64,000 nt of DNA from Candidatus Desulfobacillus denitrificans. GTDB taxonomy: Bacteria > Pseudomonadota > Gammaproteobacteria > Burkholderiales > Rhodocyclaceae. The position numbers and the translations under genes were made by a program. The notes beneath the pieces are model-generated. The model ran no database searches and was not told where the DNA came from. It was given only the letters and a program-made list of their open reading frames with translations. Shown here piece after piece: positions 31,065-40,973 of this stretch (the stretch's first letter is position 1; each line of letters starts with the position of its first letter). Location of the stretch: NCBI GenBank assembly GCA_017347485.1, contig AP021857.1:2709390-2773389 (forward strand), given 5' to 3'.

Positions 31065-33029
31065 CTATGCCGCCTTCTTCGCCGCGCCGACGGGGAAGGT
31101 CTTCGCCTCCATGATGCGCAGGTCGGCGGCCACCTTGCCCTTGCGCCCGTCCTCGAACTTCACCTCGGTCTCGATGAACTGCGAGGTCTTGCCGGAATAC
31201 AGGGCGTCGATGAGGACGCCGTATTTCTCGGCGATGAAGCCGCGGCGCACCTTTCTCGTCCGCGTCAGCTCGTCGTCGTCCGGATCCAGCTCCTTGTGCA
31301 GGATGAGGAAGCGGTGCACCTGCGAGTCGGCGATCATGGCGTCGTGCGCCAGTTCGGCATTGGATTGCTCGACGCAGTCGCGAATGAGCTCGTAGACTTC
31401 CGCCTTCTGCGCCAGGTCGGTATAGCCGGAATAGGCGATGTTGCGCCGCTCCGCCCAGTTGCCGACCGCCCCCATGTCGATGTTGATGAAGGCGCAGACC
31501 TGGTCGCGGTCGTGGCCGAAGCAGACCGCCTCCTTGATGTGCGGGAAGAACTTCAGCTTGTTCTCGATGTAGTTGGGCGCGAACATGGCGCCGTTGGCGA
31601 GCTTGCCGACATCCTTGGCGCGATCGATGATCTTCAGGTGGCCGTCCTCGTCGAAGAAGCCGGCGTCGCCGGTGTGGAAGTAGCCTTCCGCGTCGATCAC
31701 CTCGGCGGTGGCATCCGGCCGCTTGTAGTACTCCTTCAGCATCACCTCGCCGCGCACCAGCACCTCGCCGTTGTCGTCGATCTTCACCTCGACGCCGGGC
31801 ACCGGCGGACCCACCGTGTCGAGCTTGATCTGGCCGTCGGGTTGCAGGCAGACGGCGGCGCAGGTCTCGGTCGAGCCGTAGAGCTGCTTGAGGTTGACGC
31901 CGATCGAGCGGTAGAAGCGGAACAGGTCCGGTCCGATGGCCGCGCCGGCCGTGTACGCGACGCGGATGCGGCTCATGCCGAGCACGTTGCGCAGCGGGCC
32001 ATACACGAAGAGGTTGCCGAGGGCGTAGAGCAGGCGGTCCGTACCGCTCACCGCCTTGCCATCGAGGATCTCGGCGCCGCATCGGCGCGCCACCTCCATG
32101 AAGGTGTGGAACATTTTCCGCTTGAGGGCGCCGGCATCCTCCATGCGGATCATCACCTGCGTGAGCAGGTTCTCGAACACGCGCGGCGGCGCGAAGTAGT
32201 AGCTCGGGCCGATCTCGCGCATGTCGGTCATCACCGTGTCGCCGGATTCCGGGCAGTTGATGGTGAAGCCGGCGTAGGTGGCCTGCGCGAAGGAAAACAG
32301 GTGGTCGCCCACCCAAGCCATCGGCAGGTAGGAAAGGATGTTGTCGTCCGGGCCGAGCCGGTCGAAGTCGCAGCCGCTCCTGGCCGCCGCGATGAAGGCA
32401 GCGTGGGTCAGGCAGACGCCCTTCGGCTTGCCGGTGGTGCCGGAGGTGTACAGCATCACGGCGACGTCCTCCGGCCGGCCTTTTTCGATCTCGGCATCGA
32501 GAAAGTCGGGGTGGTTGCGGTTGTGGATGCGGCCCATCTCCTGCACCTCGTCGAGGCCGTGCAGGAAAGGCTGGTTGTAATGGCGCAGGCCGCGCGGATC
32601 GTCGTAGAGAATGTGGGCGAGCCCGGGGCACTGCGCCTTGTTCTCGAGCAGCTTGTCCACCTGTTCCTGGTCCTCGACGATGGCGAACTTGATGCCGGCA
32701 TCCTGCAGCACGAAGACCATCTCGCTGGCGATGGCGTCCTGGTAGAGCGGCACCGGCACGCCGCCGAGGCACTGGGCGGCGTACATCGCCCAATACAGGC
32801 GCGGCCGGTTGTCGCCGATGATGGCCAAGTTGTCGCCGCGCTTGAAGCCCATTTCCGCCAGGCCGCAGGCCATGGCGCGGACTTCCTCGGCGACCTGCGA
32901 CCAGGCCCAGGTCTGCCAGATGCCGAGATACTTCTCGCGCGTCGCCGGATGGCCCGGGCGCGCCTGGGCATGATGCAGCAGAAGACGAGGAAACGTGCTG
33001 AGCGACGGCGGTCGAACGGTGTCCGACAT
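31065..33029 (-). CDS. long-chain acyl-CoA synthetase (AMP-forming)
   Basis: Adenylate-forming ligase of 654 residues that activates a carboxylic acid with ATP and CoA. Motifs: phosphate loop LYTSGTTGKPKGVCLTHAA, A5 QLYGSTETCAAVCLQ, A7 YFHTGDAGFFDEDGHLKIIDRAKD, and the long-chain/bubblegum-like insertion. It is preceded by AGGAGGAG and is the first gene of the transporter operon, facing the Crp/Fnr gene across a 208-base divergent intergenic region. Substrate class is probably a medium or long-chain, branched or aryl-alkyl acid; not resolvable here. Confidence 0.9.
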   Translation of the reverse strand: MSDTVRPPSLSTFPRLLLHHAQARPGHPATREKYLGIWQTWAWSQVAEEVRAMACGLAEMGFKRGDNLAIIGDNRPRLYWAMYAAQCLGGVPVPLYQDAIASEMVFVLQDAGIKFAIVEDQEQVDKLLENKAQCPGLAHILYDDPRGLRHYNQPFLHGLDEVQEMGRIHNRNHPDFLDAEIEKGRPEDVAVMLYTSGTTGKPKGVCLTHAAFIAAARSGCDFDRLGPDDNILSYLPMAWVGDHLFSFAQATYAGFTINCPESGDTVMTDMREIGPSYYFAPPRVFENLLTQVMIRMEDAGALKRKMFHTFMEVARRCGAEILDGKAVSGTDRLLYALGNLFVYGPLRNVLGMSRIRVAYTAGAAIGPDLFRFYRSIGVNLKQLYGSTETCAAVCLQPDGQIKLDTVGPPVPGVEVKIDDNGEVLVRGEVMLKEYYKRPDATAEVIDAEGYFHTGDAGFFDEDGHLKIIDRAKDVGKLANGAMFAPNYIENKLKFFPHIKEAVCFGHDRDQVCAFINIDMGAVGNWAERRNIAYSGYTDLAQKAEVYELIRDCVEQSNAELAHDAMIADSQVHRFLILHKELDPDDDELTRTRKVRRGFIAEKYGVLIDALYSGKTSQFIETEVKFEDGRKGKVAADLRIMEAKTFPVGAAKKAA

Positions 33030-33237
33030 GAACTCCTCCTGTCTGGCTTGCCGGTGTTCGGGCGAGGGAGCCCCCGGCGCTGTCTTATTCGTTGCTGCGG
33101 CCGATGATTCTCCATCGGACGCCCTGCCGAGTCAAACCCGGCCGCGCGGTCGGACCTGCCGGGATCAAACCACGCAGCTTACTGGACGCCCCCCGCCAGC
33201 GCTGTCATCCGACAGACAATCCTGTAAACTGCGTTTC

Positions 33238-33912
33238 ATGCTTACCTTGGGCGAAATGCTGCAGGCCAGCCTCTGGTCCCGATCCCTCGGTTCCGAGCAG
33301 TTGCGGCGGATCGAAAGCGAGATCGTCACTCGCCAGATCCCGGCCGGCGGCTTCGTCTGCCGCAAGGGCGATCCGGTCGAGCACTGGATCGGGATGATCG
33401 ACGGCCTGGGCAAGATGACCAATCTATCGGCCGACGGCAAGCCCACCACCTTCACCGGCCTGCCCACCGGCGGCTGGTTCGGCGAAGGTTCCCTGTTCAA
33501 GGAAGAGCCGCGCCGCTACGACGTTGTTGCACTGCGCAATAGCCTTGTCGCCTACATGCCGAAGGCGACCTTCATCCGGCTTCTCGACACCAGCATCGAT
33601 TTCAACCGCTTCCTGCTGGTGCAGTTGAACGAGCGCCTCGGCCAGTTCATCGCCATGGTCGAATGCGACCGCCTGCTGGAACCGGATGCGCGCGTGGCGC
33701 GCAGCCTGGCGGCGATGTTCAACCCCCATCTCTATCCCGGCATCGGCCCGCAGCTGCAAATCTCGCAGGAGGAGATCGGCTACCTCGCCGGCCTCTCGCG
33801 CCAACGCGCCAACCAGGCGCTGAAGGCCCTGGAGAAGGCCGGCCTGCTGCGCGTCGAGTACGGCGGCATCACCGTGCTCGACCTCGACGGGCTGAGGAAT
33901 TTCGGCGCCTGA
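33238..33912 (+). CDS. Crp/Fnr-family transcriptional regulator
   Basis: The 224-residue protein has an N-terminal cyclic-nucleotide-binding-like beta roll (GGWFGEGSLFKEEPRRYDVVALR near residues 75-100) and a C-terminal winged helix-turn-helix (ISQEEIGYLAGLSRQRANQALKALEKAGLL). It lacks the N-terminal cysteine cluster of FNR and the Arg-Ser/Thr-Ala cAMP contact of CRP, so the effector is unknown. The start MLTLGEMLQASLW at 33238 gives the usual length. It is divergent from the acyl-CoA ligase operon and convergent with icmF, making both plausible targets. Confidence 0.88.
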   Translation: MLTLGEMLQASLWSRSLGSEQLRRIESEIVTRQIPAGGFVCRKGDPVEHWIGMIDGLGKMTNLSADGKPTTFTGLPTGGWFGEGSLFKEEPRRYDVVALRNSLVAYMPKATFIRLLDTSIDFNRFLLVQLNERLGQFIAMVECDRLLEPDARVARSLAAMFNPHLYPGIGPQLQISQEEIGYLAGLSRQRANQALKALEKAGLLRVEYGGITVLDLDGLRNFGA

Positions 33913-33925
33913 CGGCGCCGTTGAA

Positions 33926-36900
33926 TCACATACTCCGGCGGTACTGCCCGCCCACCTCGAACAGGGCCTGGGTGATCTGGCCCAGCGAGCAGACCCGCAC
34001 CGCGTCCACCAGCACCGCAAAAACGTTGCCGTTCTCGATGACGGTCCGCTTCAGGCGCGCCAGCATCGGAGCGGCCTCGGCGGCATGGCGGCTCTGGAAA
34101 TCGGCCAGGCGCGTGAGCTGCGACTGCTTTTCCTCTTCGGTGGAGCGCGCCAGCTCGACCTTCTCGGGCACGCCGTCGCCGTGCGGGTTGCGGAAGGTGT
34201 TCACGCCGATGATCGGGTAGGAGCCGTCGTGCTTGCGGTGCTCGTAATAGAGCGACTCTTCCTGGATCTTGCCGCGCTGGTAGCCGGTCTCCATGGCGCC
34301 GAGCACGCCGCCGCGCGAGGAGATCGCCTCGAACTCCTTCAGCACCGCCTCCTCGACGAGGTCGGTCAGCTCGTCGATGACGAAGGCGCCCTGGTTCGGG
34401 TTCTCGTTCTTGGCCAGTCCCCACTCGCGGTTGATGACGAGCTGGATGGCCATGGCGCGGCGCACCGACTCCTCGGTCGGCGTGGTGATCGCCTCGTCGT
34501 AGGCATTGGTGTGCAGGCTGTTGCAGTTGTCGTAGATGGCAATTAACGCTTGAAGCGTGGTGCGGATGTCGTTGAAGGCCATCTCCTGGGCATGCAGCGA
34601 GCGGCCGGAAGTCTGCACGTGGTACTTGAGCTTTTGCGAGCGCTCGTTGGCACCGTAGCGGTGCTTCATGGCCACCGCCCAGATACGGCGGGCGACGCGG
34701 CCGATCACCGAATACTCCGGGTCCATGCCGTTGCTGAAGAAGAAGGAGAGGTTCGGCGCGAAGTCGTCGACGTGCATGCCGCGCGCGAGATACGTTTCCA
34801 CATAGGTGAAGCCGTTGGCCAGCGTGAAGGCCAGCTGGGAGATGGGGTTGGCGCCGGCCTCGGCGATGTGGTAGCCGGAGATCGACACCGAGTAGAAGTT
34901 CTTCACGTCGTGATGGACGAAGTACTCCTGGATGTCGCCCATCATCTTCAGGGCGAACTCGGTCGAGAAGATGCAGGTGTTCTGGCCCTGGTCCTCCTTG
35001 AGGATGTCGGCCTGCACGGTGCCGCGCACGTTCGACAGCGCCCACTCGCGGATCTTGTCGGCTTCGTCCTCGGTCGGCTCGCGCTTGTTGTCGGCGCGGA
35101 ACCTGTCGAGCTGCTGGTCGAGCGCGGTGTTGAAGAACATGGCGAGGATCACCGGCGCCGGGCCGTTGATGGTCATCGACACCGAGGTGGTCGGGCAGAC
35201 CAGGTCGAAGCCCGAATACAGCACCTTCATGTCGTCGAGGGTGGCGATGGAGACGCCGGAGTTGCCGACCTTGCCGTAGATGTCGGGGCGCAGGTCCGGG
35301 TCGCAGCCGTACAGCGTCACCGAGTCGAAGGCCGTCGACAGGCGGTGTGCCGGCATGCCCTCGGAGACTTTCTTGAAGCGCCGGTTGGTGCGGAAGGCGT
35401 CGCCCTCGCCGGCGAACATGCGCGTCGGGTCCTCGTTCTCGCGCTTGAAGGCGAACACGCCGGCGGTGTACGGGAAGGAGCCGGGCACGTTCTCCTTCAT
35501 GAGGAAACGCAGCGTCTCGCCCTCGTCCTCGAACTTCGGCAGCACCACCTTGCGGATCTTGGTGCCGGACAGGCTCTCGTAGACCAGGCCGGTGCGCACT
35601 TCCCTGTCGCGGATCTTCACGACGTACTCGTCGCCGGCGTAGGCGCGCTGCATGGCGGGCCACATCTCCAGCAGCTTTTTCGCGCGCGGATCGAGCTGGC
35701 CGTCCTTCCAGGCGATGAGTTCGTCGAACTGCGCCGCCTCCTTGCCGCAGCCCTCGAACAGCGCCTTGGCCGTGCGCAGGCTCTGCCGCTCGCGGGCGAC
35801 GGTCGCCTGTTCGGCGGTGTGCCGGTGGTAGCCGCGCACCGAATCGGCGATGTCGGCGAGGTAGCGCACGCGCTCGGCCGGCACGATGGCGCGGCCGCGC
35901 GAGGACTGCCTGACCGACACCTTGGGCAGCCTGCCCGGCGCGGCCTTGAGGCCGAGCGAGACGAGCTTGGGCAGCAGCGCCTGATACAGCGCCGTGACGC
36001 CGTCGTCGTTGAAGCGCGCCGCCATGGTGCCGAACACCGGCATTTCGTCCACCGGCACGGTGAACAGCTCGCGGTTCCTCTGCACCTGCTTGCGCACGTC
36101 GCGGAAGGCATCCTCCGCCCCCTTGCGGTCGAACTTGTTGATGGCGACGAAGTCGGCGAAGTCGAGCATGTCGATCTTCTCGAGCTGGCTGGCGGCGCCG
36201 AACTCGGGGGTCATGACGTAGAGCGAGGCATCGACGTGCGGCACGATGGCGGCATCGCCCTGGCCGATGCCGGAGGTCTCGACGACGACCAGGTCGAAGC
36301 CGGCCAGCTTGCAGGCGGCGACCACTTCCGGCAGCGCGGCGGAAATTTCCGAACCCGTGTCCCGCGTCGCCAGCGAGCGCATGAAGATGTTCGGGTGATT
36401 GATCGCGTTCATGCGGATGCGGTCGCCGAGCAGCGCGCCGCCGGTGCGCTTGCGCGAGGGGTCGACCGCCACCACGGCGATCTTCAACTTGTCGTCCTGG
36501 TCGAGGCGCAGGCGGCGGATCAGCTCGTCGGTGAGACTGGACTTGCCCGAACCGCCGGTGCCGGTGATGCCCAGCGTCGGCACCTTGGCCGCGGCGCCGT
36601 CCTGCAGCAACTGACTTTTCAGCTTGTCGGGCACCGCGCCGTTCTCGAGGGCGGTGATGAGGCGTGAGAGTACTCTCCGGTCGCCCGCGGCAACGGCCTT
36701 CAGGTCCGGCGCCGACTTCGACAGATCGACGTCGCACTGCGCCACCATGTCGTTGATCATGCCCTGCAGGCCCATCCTGCGGCCGTCCTCGACCGAGTAG
36801 ATGTGGGCGACGCCGTAGGCGTGCAGTTCGCGGATTTCCTCCGGCACGATGACGCCGCCGCCGCCGCCGAAGACCTTGATGCCCTCGCCGCCGCGCTGCC

Positions 36901-37180
36901 TGAGCAGATCCACCATGTACTTGAAGTACTCGACGTGGCCGCCCTGGTAAGAGGAGACGGCGATGCCCTGCACGTCCTCCTGCAGCGCCGCGGTGACGAT
37001 CTCCTCGACCGAGCGGTTGTGGCCGAGGTGGATCACCTCGGCGCCGGTCGACTGCAGGATGCGCCGCATGATGTTGATCGAGGCATCGTGGCCGTCGAAC
37101 AGCGAGGCGGCGGTGACGAAGCGCACCTTGTGCTTCGGCCTGTAGGCGGTGATCTTCTGGCTCACGCTCAAATCGGTCAT
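33926..37180 (-). CDS. icmF: fused isobutyryl-CoA mutase IcmF
   Basis: Adenosylcobalamin-dependent acyl-CoA mutase fused to its G-protein chaperone; it interconverts isobutyryl-CoA and n-butyryl-CoA and, in some members, isovaleryl/pivalyl-CoA. The 1084-residue protein has the order B12-binding domain ([11 protein letters not shown], His31), P-loop GTPase (GTGGSGKSS, Lys213), a linker, and a C-terminal TIM-barrel mutase domain ([39 protein letters not shown] in part, HTNAYDEAI). The start at 37180 follows GGAGAGG. A palindromic operator lies 50-65 bases upstream. The role fits valine/branched acid breakdown together with the nearby acyl-CoA ligase and racemase genes. Confidence 0.95.
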   Translation of the reverse strand: MTDLSVSQKITAYRPKHKVRFVTAASLFDGHDASINIMRRILQSTGAEVIHLGHNRSVEEIVTAALQEDVQGIAVSSYQGGHVEYFKYMVDLLRQRGGEGIKVFGGGGGVIVPEEIRELHAYGVAHIYSVEDGRRMGLQGMINDMVAQCDVDLSKSAPDLKAVAAGDRRVLSRLITALENGAVPDKLKSQLLQDGAAAKVPTLGITGTGGSGKSSLTDELIRRLRLDQDDKLKIAVVAVDPSRKRTGGALLGDRIRMNAINHPNIFMRSLATRDTGSEISAALPEVVAACKLAGFDLVVVETSGIGQGDAAIVPHVDASLYVMTPEFGAASQLEKIDMLDFADFVAINKFDRKGAEDAFRDVRKQVQRNRELFTVPVDEMPVFGTMAARFNDDGVTALYQALLPKLVSLGLKAAPGRLPKVSVRQSSRGRAIVPAERVRYLADIADSVRGYHRHTAEQATVARERQSLRTAKALFEGCGKEAAQFDELIAWKDGQLDPRAKKLLEMWPAMQRAYAGDEYVVKIRDREVRTGLVYESLSGTKIRKVVLPKFEDEGETLRFLMKENVPGSFPYTAGVFAFKRENEDPTRMFAGEGDAFRTNRRFKKVSEGMPAHRLSTAFDSVTLYGCDPDLRPDIYGKVGNSGVSIATLDDMKVLYSGFDLVCPTTSVSMTINGPAPVILAMFFNTALDQQLDRFRADNKREPTEDEADKIREWALSNVRGTVQADILKEDQGQNTCIFSTEFALKMMGDIQEYFVHHDVKNFYSVSISGYHIAEAGANPISQLAFTLANGFTYVETYLARGMHVDDFAPNLSFFFSNGMDPEYSVIGRVARRIWAVAMKHRYGANERSQKLKYHVQTSGRSLHAQEMAFNDIRTTLQALIAIYDNCNSLHTNAYDEAITTPTEESVRRAMAIQLVINREWGLAKNENPNQGAFVIDELTDLVEEAVLKEFEAISSRGGVLGAMETGYQRGKIQEESLYYEHRKHDGSYPIIGVNTFRNPHGDGVPEKVELARSTEEEKQSQLTRLADFQSRHAAEAAPMLARLKRTVIENGNVFAVLVDAVRVCSLGQITQALFEVGGQYRRSM

Positions 37181-37226
37181 GGCAGCCTCTCCGGCGCAGG
37201 GGATGTCGGGAAGGGCAATCTATCTT

Positions 37227-37245
37227 ACGTTGACGTCAACGTCAA
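37227..37245. promoter_or_regulatory. palindromic operator upstream of icmF (LiuR-like)
   Basis: Two overlapping perfect palindromes occur: acgttgac-gtcaacgt (37227-37242) and the inverted repeat TTGACGT-CA-ACGTCAA (37230-37245). The second form resembles 16-bp sites of MerR-family LiuR regulators that control branched-chain amino acid and acyl-CoA degradation genes in proteobacteria. The site is 50 bases before the icmF start in the divergent region shared with the TPR lipoprotein gene. The palindrome is seen; the regulator identity is inferred, and no merR-type gene is in the window. Confidence 0.6.
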
Positions 37246-37408
37246 CCTCGCCCGCCCGCCAAGTGCCTGTCGCGGCACGGAATTTGTCTTCGAAACGGCA
37301 ATCTTGCGCCGTCAGGGGCGGGCACGCAACCCGGTTTCACACAGGCCATTACCCGCTTGGTCTATATTGGCAACTGATTTTCCCTTCCCCTCAACGAGGA
37401 GCATCGCC

Positions 37409-38188
37409 ATGACTTCCGGATGGACCATGCTGCGTACCCGATTTGCCCTGCTGCTGTTGCTGTCGACCCTGCTGGCCGCCTGCGCCGGGCTGACTTTGCA
37501 GAACGAGATCGACGGCCTGATGAAGGAAGGCCAGCTGCTGTATGCGGAGAAGAAATACGACGAGGCCGTCGACAAGTTCGTCATCGTCATCGGCAAGGAC
37601 CCGACCTACTGGCAGGCCTACCTGTGGGCGGCGCGCGCCTTCATCGCCAAGGGCAGCTGGAAGGACGCCGTCGCCAACGGCAAGAAAGCCTTCGAGCTGG
37701 CGCCGAAGGACAAGGATACGCTGCCGGTGTTCGCCCAGGCCCTCTTCGGCGGCGGCGCGGATGCCCTGAAGAACGGCCGCTTCGCCGAGTCCGTCAACCT
37801 CTTCGTCGAGTACCTCAAGCTGGAACCCGGCAACACCAAGGCCTGGCTCAACGTCGGCAAGGCCTATCTCGGCCAGAAGGACTTCCGCCAAGCGCTGGGC
37901 GCCTTCGCCCAGGGCCTCGCCGGCGGCGGCGGCGCGGAACGGCAGGAATTGATCCGCGAACTGCTCGAGGGCGGCGTGCAAGCCTTCGCCAGCGGCAAGT
38001 ATCGCGAATCGATCGATCTGCTGCGCGAGTTCCTCAAATACGACAAGAAGGACGTCCAGGCCTGGATCGGACTGGCCAAGGCCTACTGGGAGTCCGGCGA
38101 CAAGGGCAAGGCGCTCGAGGCCGTCAAGGATGCGCTCAAGCTCGACCCGCGCCAGGAAGACGCGCTGCGCTACATGCTGCGCCGCTGA
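37409..38188 (+). CDS. TPR-repeat lipoprotein
   Basis: The 259-residue protein has a lipoprotein signal peptide with lipobox STLLAAC (lipidated Cys25) followed by about six tetratricopeptide-like repeats from residue 35 to the end (for example LLYAEKKYDEAVDKFVIVIG in part and ALEAVKDALKLDP). Such proteins are scaffolds at the outer membrane or in the periplasm. The start at 37409 has AACGAGGAG upstream. It ends exactly one base before the stop of the convergent M48 peptidase gene. No specific partner can be named. Confidence 0.8.
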   Translation: MTSGWTMLRTRFALLLLLSTLLAACAGLTLQNEIDGLMKEGQLLYAEKKYDEAVDKFVIVIGKDPTYWQAYLWAARAFIAKGSWKDAVANGKKAFELAPKDKDTLPVFAQALFGGGADALKNGRFAESVNLFVEYLKLEPGNTKAWLNVGKAYLGQKDFRQALGAFAQGLAGGGGAERQELIRELLEGGVQAFASGKYRESIDLLREFLKYDKKDVQAWIGLAKAYWESGDKGKALEAVKDALKLDPRQEDALRYMLRR

Positions 38189-39670
38189 TCACTCGACGAT
38201 CTTGGCCGGCTGGCCGGCCGGCAGCTCGCCGCCGGCATAGACGCCGTTGAGCAGGCGCAGCTGCGCCTCGGCGTTGCCAACCAGCGGCGAGCGCTTCGCC
38301 AGCTCGGCGAAGCCGCCGCGCGGATAGGGCACCGTCTTCAATAGCCAGGGTCGCGCGGCGGCGGCATCGGCCGGCGCCAGGGCGCGGAACGAGGCTTCCG
38401 CCTCGCGCAGCTGGGCGCGTGCGCGCTGCAGGGCCGGCGCATCGCGCGCGCCGTAGAGCAGCAGGAAATTGCGCTTGGCCGGCCCCGCCGCCACGGTGGC
38501 TTCGACGGCCTGCGCCTGGCCCTGCCGGTTGCGCACGACGCCGGCGAAATGAATGGCCGCGAAGCCGCCCAGCGTAAGGCGCTCCGTGCGCCCCTGTTCC
38601 AGCTGCAGATTGCGGACGATGTCCTCCGGCGTGCCGCCGGCCTTCGGCGGCGCCACCTGCACGATCAGGCCGGCATCGCCGGCGCCGTTGGCGAGCAGCA
38701 CCGCCTCGTGCGAATTCTGCACGCGCCAGCCCGGCGGCGCCGTCAGCGCGATGCCGAGCGGCTCGTGGTAGAAGTTCCGGCTTCGCGTGACGCCCTGTTC
38801 GCGGCTCTCGCCGAAGGTCATGCCGTCGATGGCCTGCAGGAAGCGGGCACGGCCCTCGTCGCCGTACTTGCCCTTGTACTGGGCGGCGAACCTGGCGATG
38901 TCCTGCAGGCGCTTGTCGTTGCTCGGATGCGAGGCCAGCCAGCCGGCGCCGGCCGGCGGCGTGCGGCCTTCTGCGCGCGCCGTGTCGGCGGCGTACTGCT
39001 CCTGGCTCTTCAGCGCGCGGATGACGTCGATCATGTTCTTCGGGTCGTAGTTGTTGCGCGCCAGGTATTCGGCGCCGAGCTGGTCGGCCTGCGTCTCCTG
39101 GTCGCGGCTGTAGGAGGCGATGTAGCCGGCGGCGACGCCCTGCGACAGCGTGCCGGCGATGTCGGTGGCGCCGCCCACGCCCTTCGCCTCCAGCACGGCG
39201 CCGAGTAGCGTGGCGGCGAGCACGCCGAGGCCGGCCGTCTGCTGCCGCGTGGCGCGCTGGGCGCCGTGGCGGGCGCTGACGTGGCCGATCTCGTGGCCGA
39301 TGACGCCGGCCAGGTCGGCCTCGCTCTCCATGTAGGCGAGCAGGCCGCGCGTGACGTAGACGTAGCCGCCGGGCAGGGCGAAGGCGTTCACCTCCGGGCT
39401 GTCCAGCACCGTGAAGTGCCACTCCAGGTTCCTGCGGTGCGATTGCTTCGCCAGACGCTGGCCCAGTTCGTTCACATAGGCCTGAACACGCGGGTTCGCG
39501 TAGACGCCGTACTCCTGCAGCACCTCCTCGTGCGCCTTTTTGCCCTCGGCGATCTCGCTGCGCTCATCCATCACCGTGACCTCGCGCTGCCCGGTCACCG
39601 GATTGGTCACGGTGGCGCAGCCGGCAAGCAGGACGATCAGCAGGGGGATCAGTCGGATTGTGTTACGCAT
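38189..39670 (-). CDS. M48-family metallopeptidase lipoprotein (BepA/LoiP-like)
   Basis: Zinc metalloprotease of 493 residues with lipobox LLIVLLAGC (Cys18). The catalytic motif HEIGH is at residues 126-130 and a downstream zinc ligand Glu lies in the ETQADQLGAEYLARNNYDP region. The C-terminal 200 residues carry no obvious TPRs but include a putative post-processing domain. Periplasmic M48 proteases of this type degrade misfolded outer-membrane proteins. It is preceded by GGAGACC. It abuts the TPR lipoprotein gene tail to tail with no intergenic space, so no terminator separates them. Confidence 0.9.
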   Translation of the reverse strand: MRNTIRLIPLLIVLLAGCATVTNPVTGQREVTVMDERSEIAEGKKAHEEVLQEYGVYANPRVQAYVNELGQRLAKQSHRRNLEWHFTVLDSPEVNAFALPGGYVYVTRGLLAYMESEADLAGVIGHEIGHVSARHGAQRATRQQTAGLGVLAATLLGAVLEAKGVGGATDIAGTLSQGVAAGYIASYSRDQETQADQLGAEYLARNNYDPKNMIDVIRALKSQEQYAADTARAEGRTPPAGAGWLASHPSNDKRLQDIARFAAQYKGKYGDEGRARFLQAIDGMTFGESREQGVTRSRNFYHEPLGIALTAPPGWRVQNSHEAVLLANGAGDAGLIVQVAPPKAGGTPEDIVRNLQLEQGRTERLTLGGFAAIHFAGVVRNRQGQAQAVEATVAAGPAKRNFLLLYGARDAPALQRARAQLREAEASFRALAPADAAAARPWLLKTVPYPRGGFAELAKRSPLVGNAEAQLRLLNGVYAGGELPAGQPAKIVE

Positions 39671-39883
39671 GGTGGTCTCCTCATGGGATCGGCGGGCATC
39701 GCCGCCAGCGTCGTTACAGGGATTCTAAGGCCAACGCCCGGGCAATTGCAGGCGCGGTGGCCGGCGCGCAGCCCCGGCATCGATCCACTTGGGATATTGC
39801 CGGCGGCATGATAAGGTGCGCCCACAATAACAAAACATCATCAACCGGTCGGGCCGGCTCACCCGCCATGCACGGGGACCATC

Positions 39884-40963
39884 ATGGCAAACGGCAATCC
39901 GGTGTTGCTCGGCAAAGCCGACAACGCGACCAAGGAAACGAAGATCCAGTCCATCACCCCGGCCAGCGAGGCCGGCCTGAACGTCCAGAACCTCAGCGGC
40001 ACCGGCATCGTCGCCGGCGCCTTCAAGGGCACCGCGGTCCTCGCGGGCTCGGCCGGAAGCGCGGCCATCCACGCCGAAAGCTTCGCCGGCCTCGGCGTCG
40101 ACGCCACCTGCATCGACACGCGGGACGTGCCGGGCATCAGCACCGCGGTGCGCGGCACGGTGCAGGGCGGATTCGGCGTGCTCGGCCACAATGTGCGCGG
40201 ACGCTTCCCGCAGTCGGGGGTGACCGGCCGCACCCTGTTCGCCATCGGCGTCGACGGCATCTCGCGCACCGGCTTCGGCGTGCGCGGCATGACGATGAGC
40301 AACGCCGTCTCGGGCGCCGGCGTCATGGGCATCGGCAGCCCCGGCCACGGCGTCGTCGGCATCGCCCGCCAGACCGCCACGACCCCGGTCGTGCCGCCGC
40401 CCTTCGTTCCCGTCTCGCCACTGTTCGCCGGCCTGTTCTTCGGCAACGTCCAGGTGCAGGGCGACTTTACGGTCATCGGCCACAAGTCGGCGGTCGTGCC
40501 GCATCCGGACGGCACGCACCGGCGCTTGTATTGCGTCGAGTCGCCGGAAAACTGGTTCGAGGATTTCGGCCGCGGCAAGCTCTCCGGCGGGCGCGCCGCG
40601 ATCGAACTGGAAGCGGATTTCGCAAAGCTGGTGAAGGCCGGGGACTACCACGTCTTCCTCACGCCGGAGGGCGACTGCAACGGCCTCTACGTCCACCGCA
40701 AGACCGCCGGCAGATTCGAAGTGCGCGAGCTGCAGAAAGGGACCTCTTCGGCGGGCTTCTCCTACCGCATCGTCGCGCGCCGCCGCGACGCCAGAGGCAA
40801 GCGCCTCGAAGTGGCCCCGCTCGGCACGCTGCCCGAACGAGCCGATGCCGTCGCGGAAGCGCCGAAGACCGGCAAGGCGCATGAGGAAGGCCGCCTGGCT
40901 GCGGCGATGGACGCCATGGCCAAACAGTCCGGGAAATCGCGCGACCGCACGAAACGGAAGTAG
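39884..40963 (+). CDS. uncharacterised glycine-repeat (beta-helix-like) protein
   Basis: I do not recognise a characterised family. The 359-residue protein has no signal peptide. Residues about 30-170 contain a recurring G-x-G-V-x-G type repeat (GFGVLGHN, GFGVRGMT, GAGVMGIG, GHGVVGIA) spaced roughly 16-40 residues, suggesting a beta-helix or fibre-like stack as in some phage-tail or surface fibres. A proline-rich linker (TTPVVPPPFVPVSP) leads to a C-terminal domain with YCVESPENWFEDFG and DYHVFLTPEGDCNGLYVHRK. A basic tail ends RDRTKRK. The start follows GGGGA. It stands alone between divergent and convergent neighbours. Confidence 0.7.
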   Translation: MANGNPVLLGKADNATKETKIQSITPASEAGLNVQNLSGTGIVAGAFKGTAVLAGSAGSAAIHAESFAGLGVDATCIDTRDVPGISTAVRGTVQGGFGVLGHNVRGRFPQSGVTGRTLFAIGVDGISRTGFGVRGMTMSNAVSGAGVMGIGSPGHGVVGIARQTATTPVVPPPFVPVSPLFAGLFFGNVQVQGDFTVIGHKSAVVPHPDGTHRRLYCVESPENWFEDFGRGKLSGGRAAIELEADFAKLVKAGDYHVFLTPEGDCNGLYVHRKTAGRFEVRELQKGTSSAGFSYRIVARRRDARGKRLEVAPLGTLPERADAVAEAPKTGKAHEEGRLAAAMDAMAKQSGKSRDRTKRK

Positions 40964-40973
40964 CGGTGCCGGA

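Noticed and set aside
33926..37180. Reading the large mutase gene as methylmalonyl-CoA mutase.
   Set aside because: The domain order B12-domain/GTPase/mutase in a single chain is diagnostic of IcmF, not of MutA/MutB.
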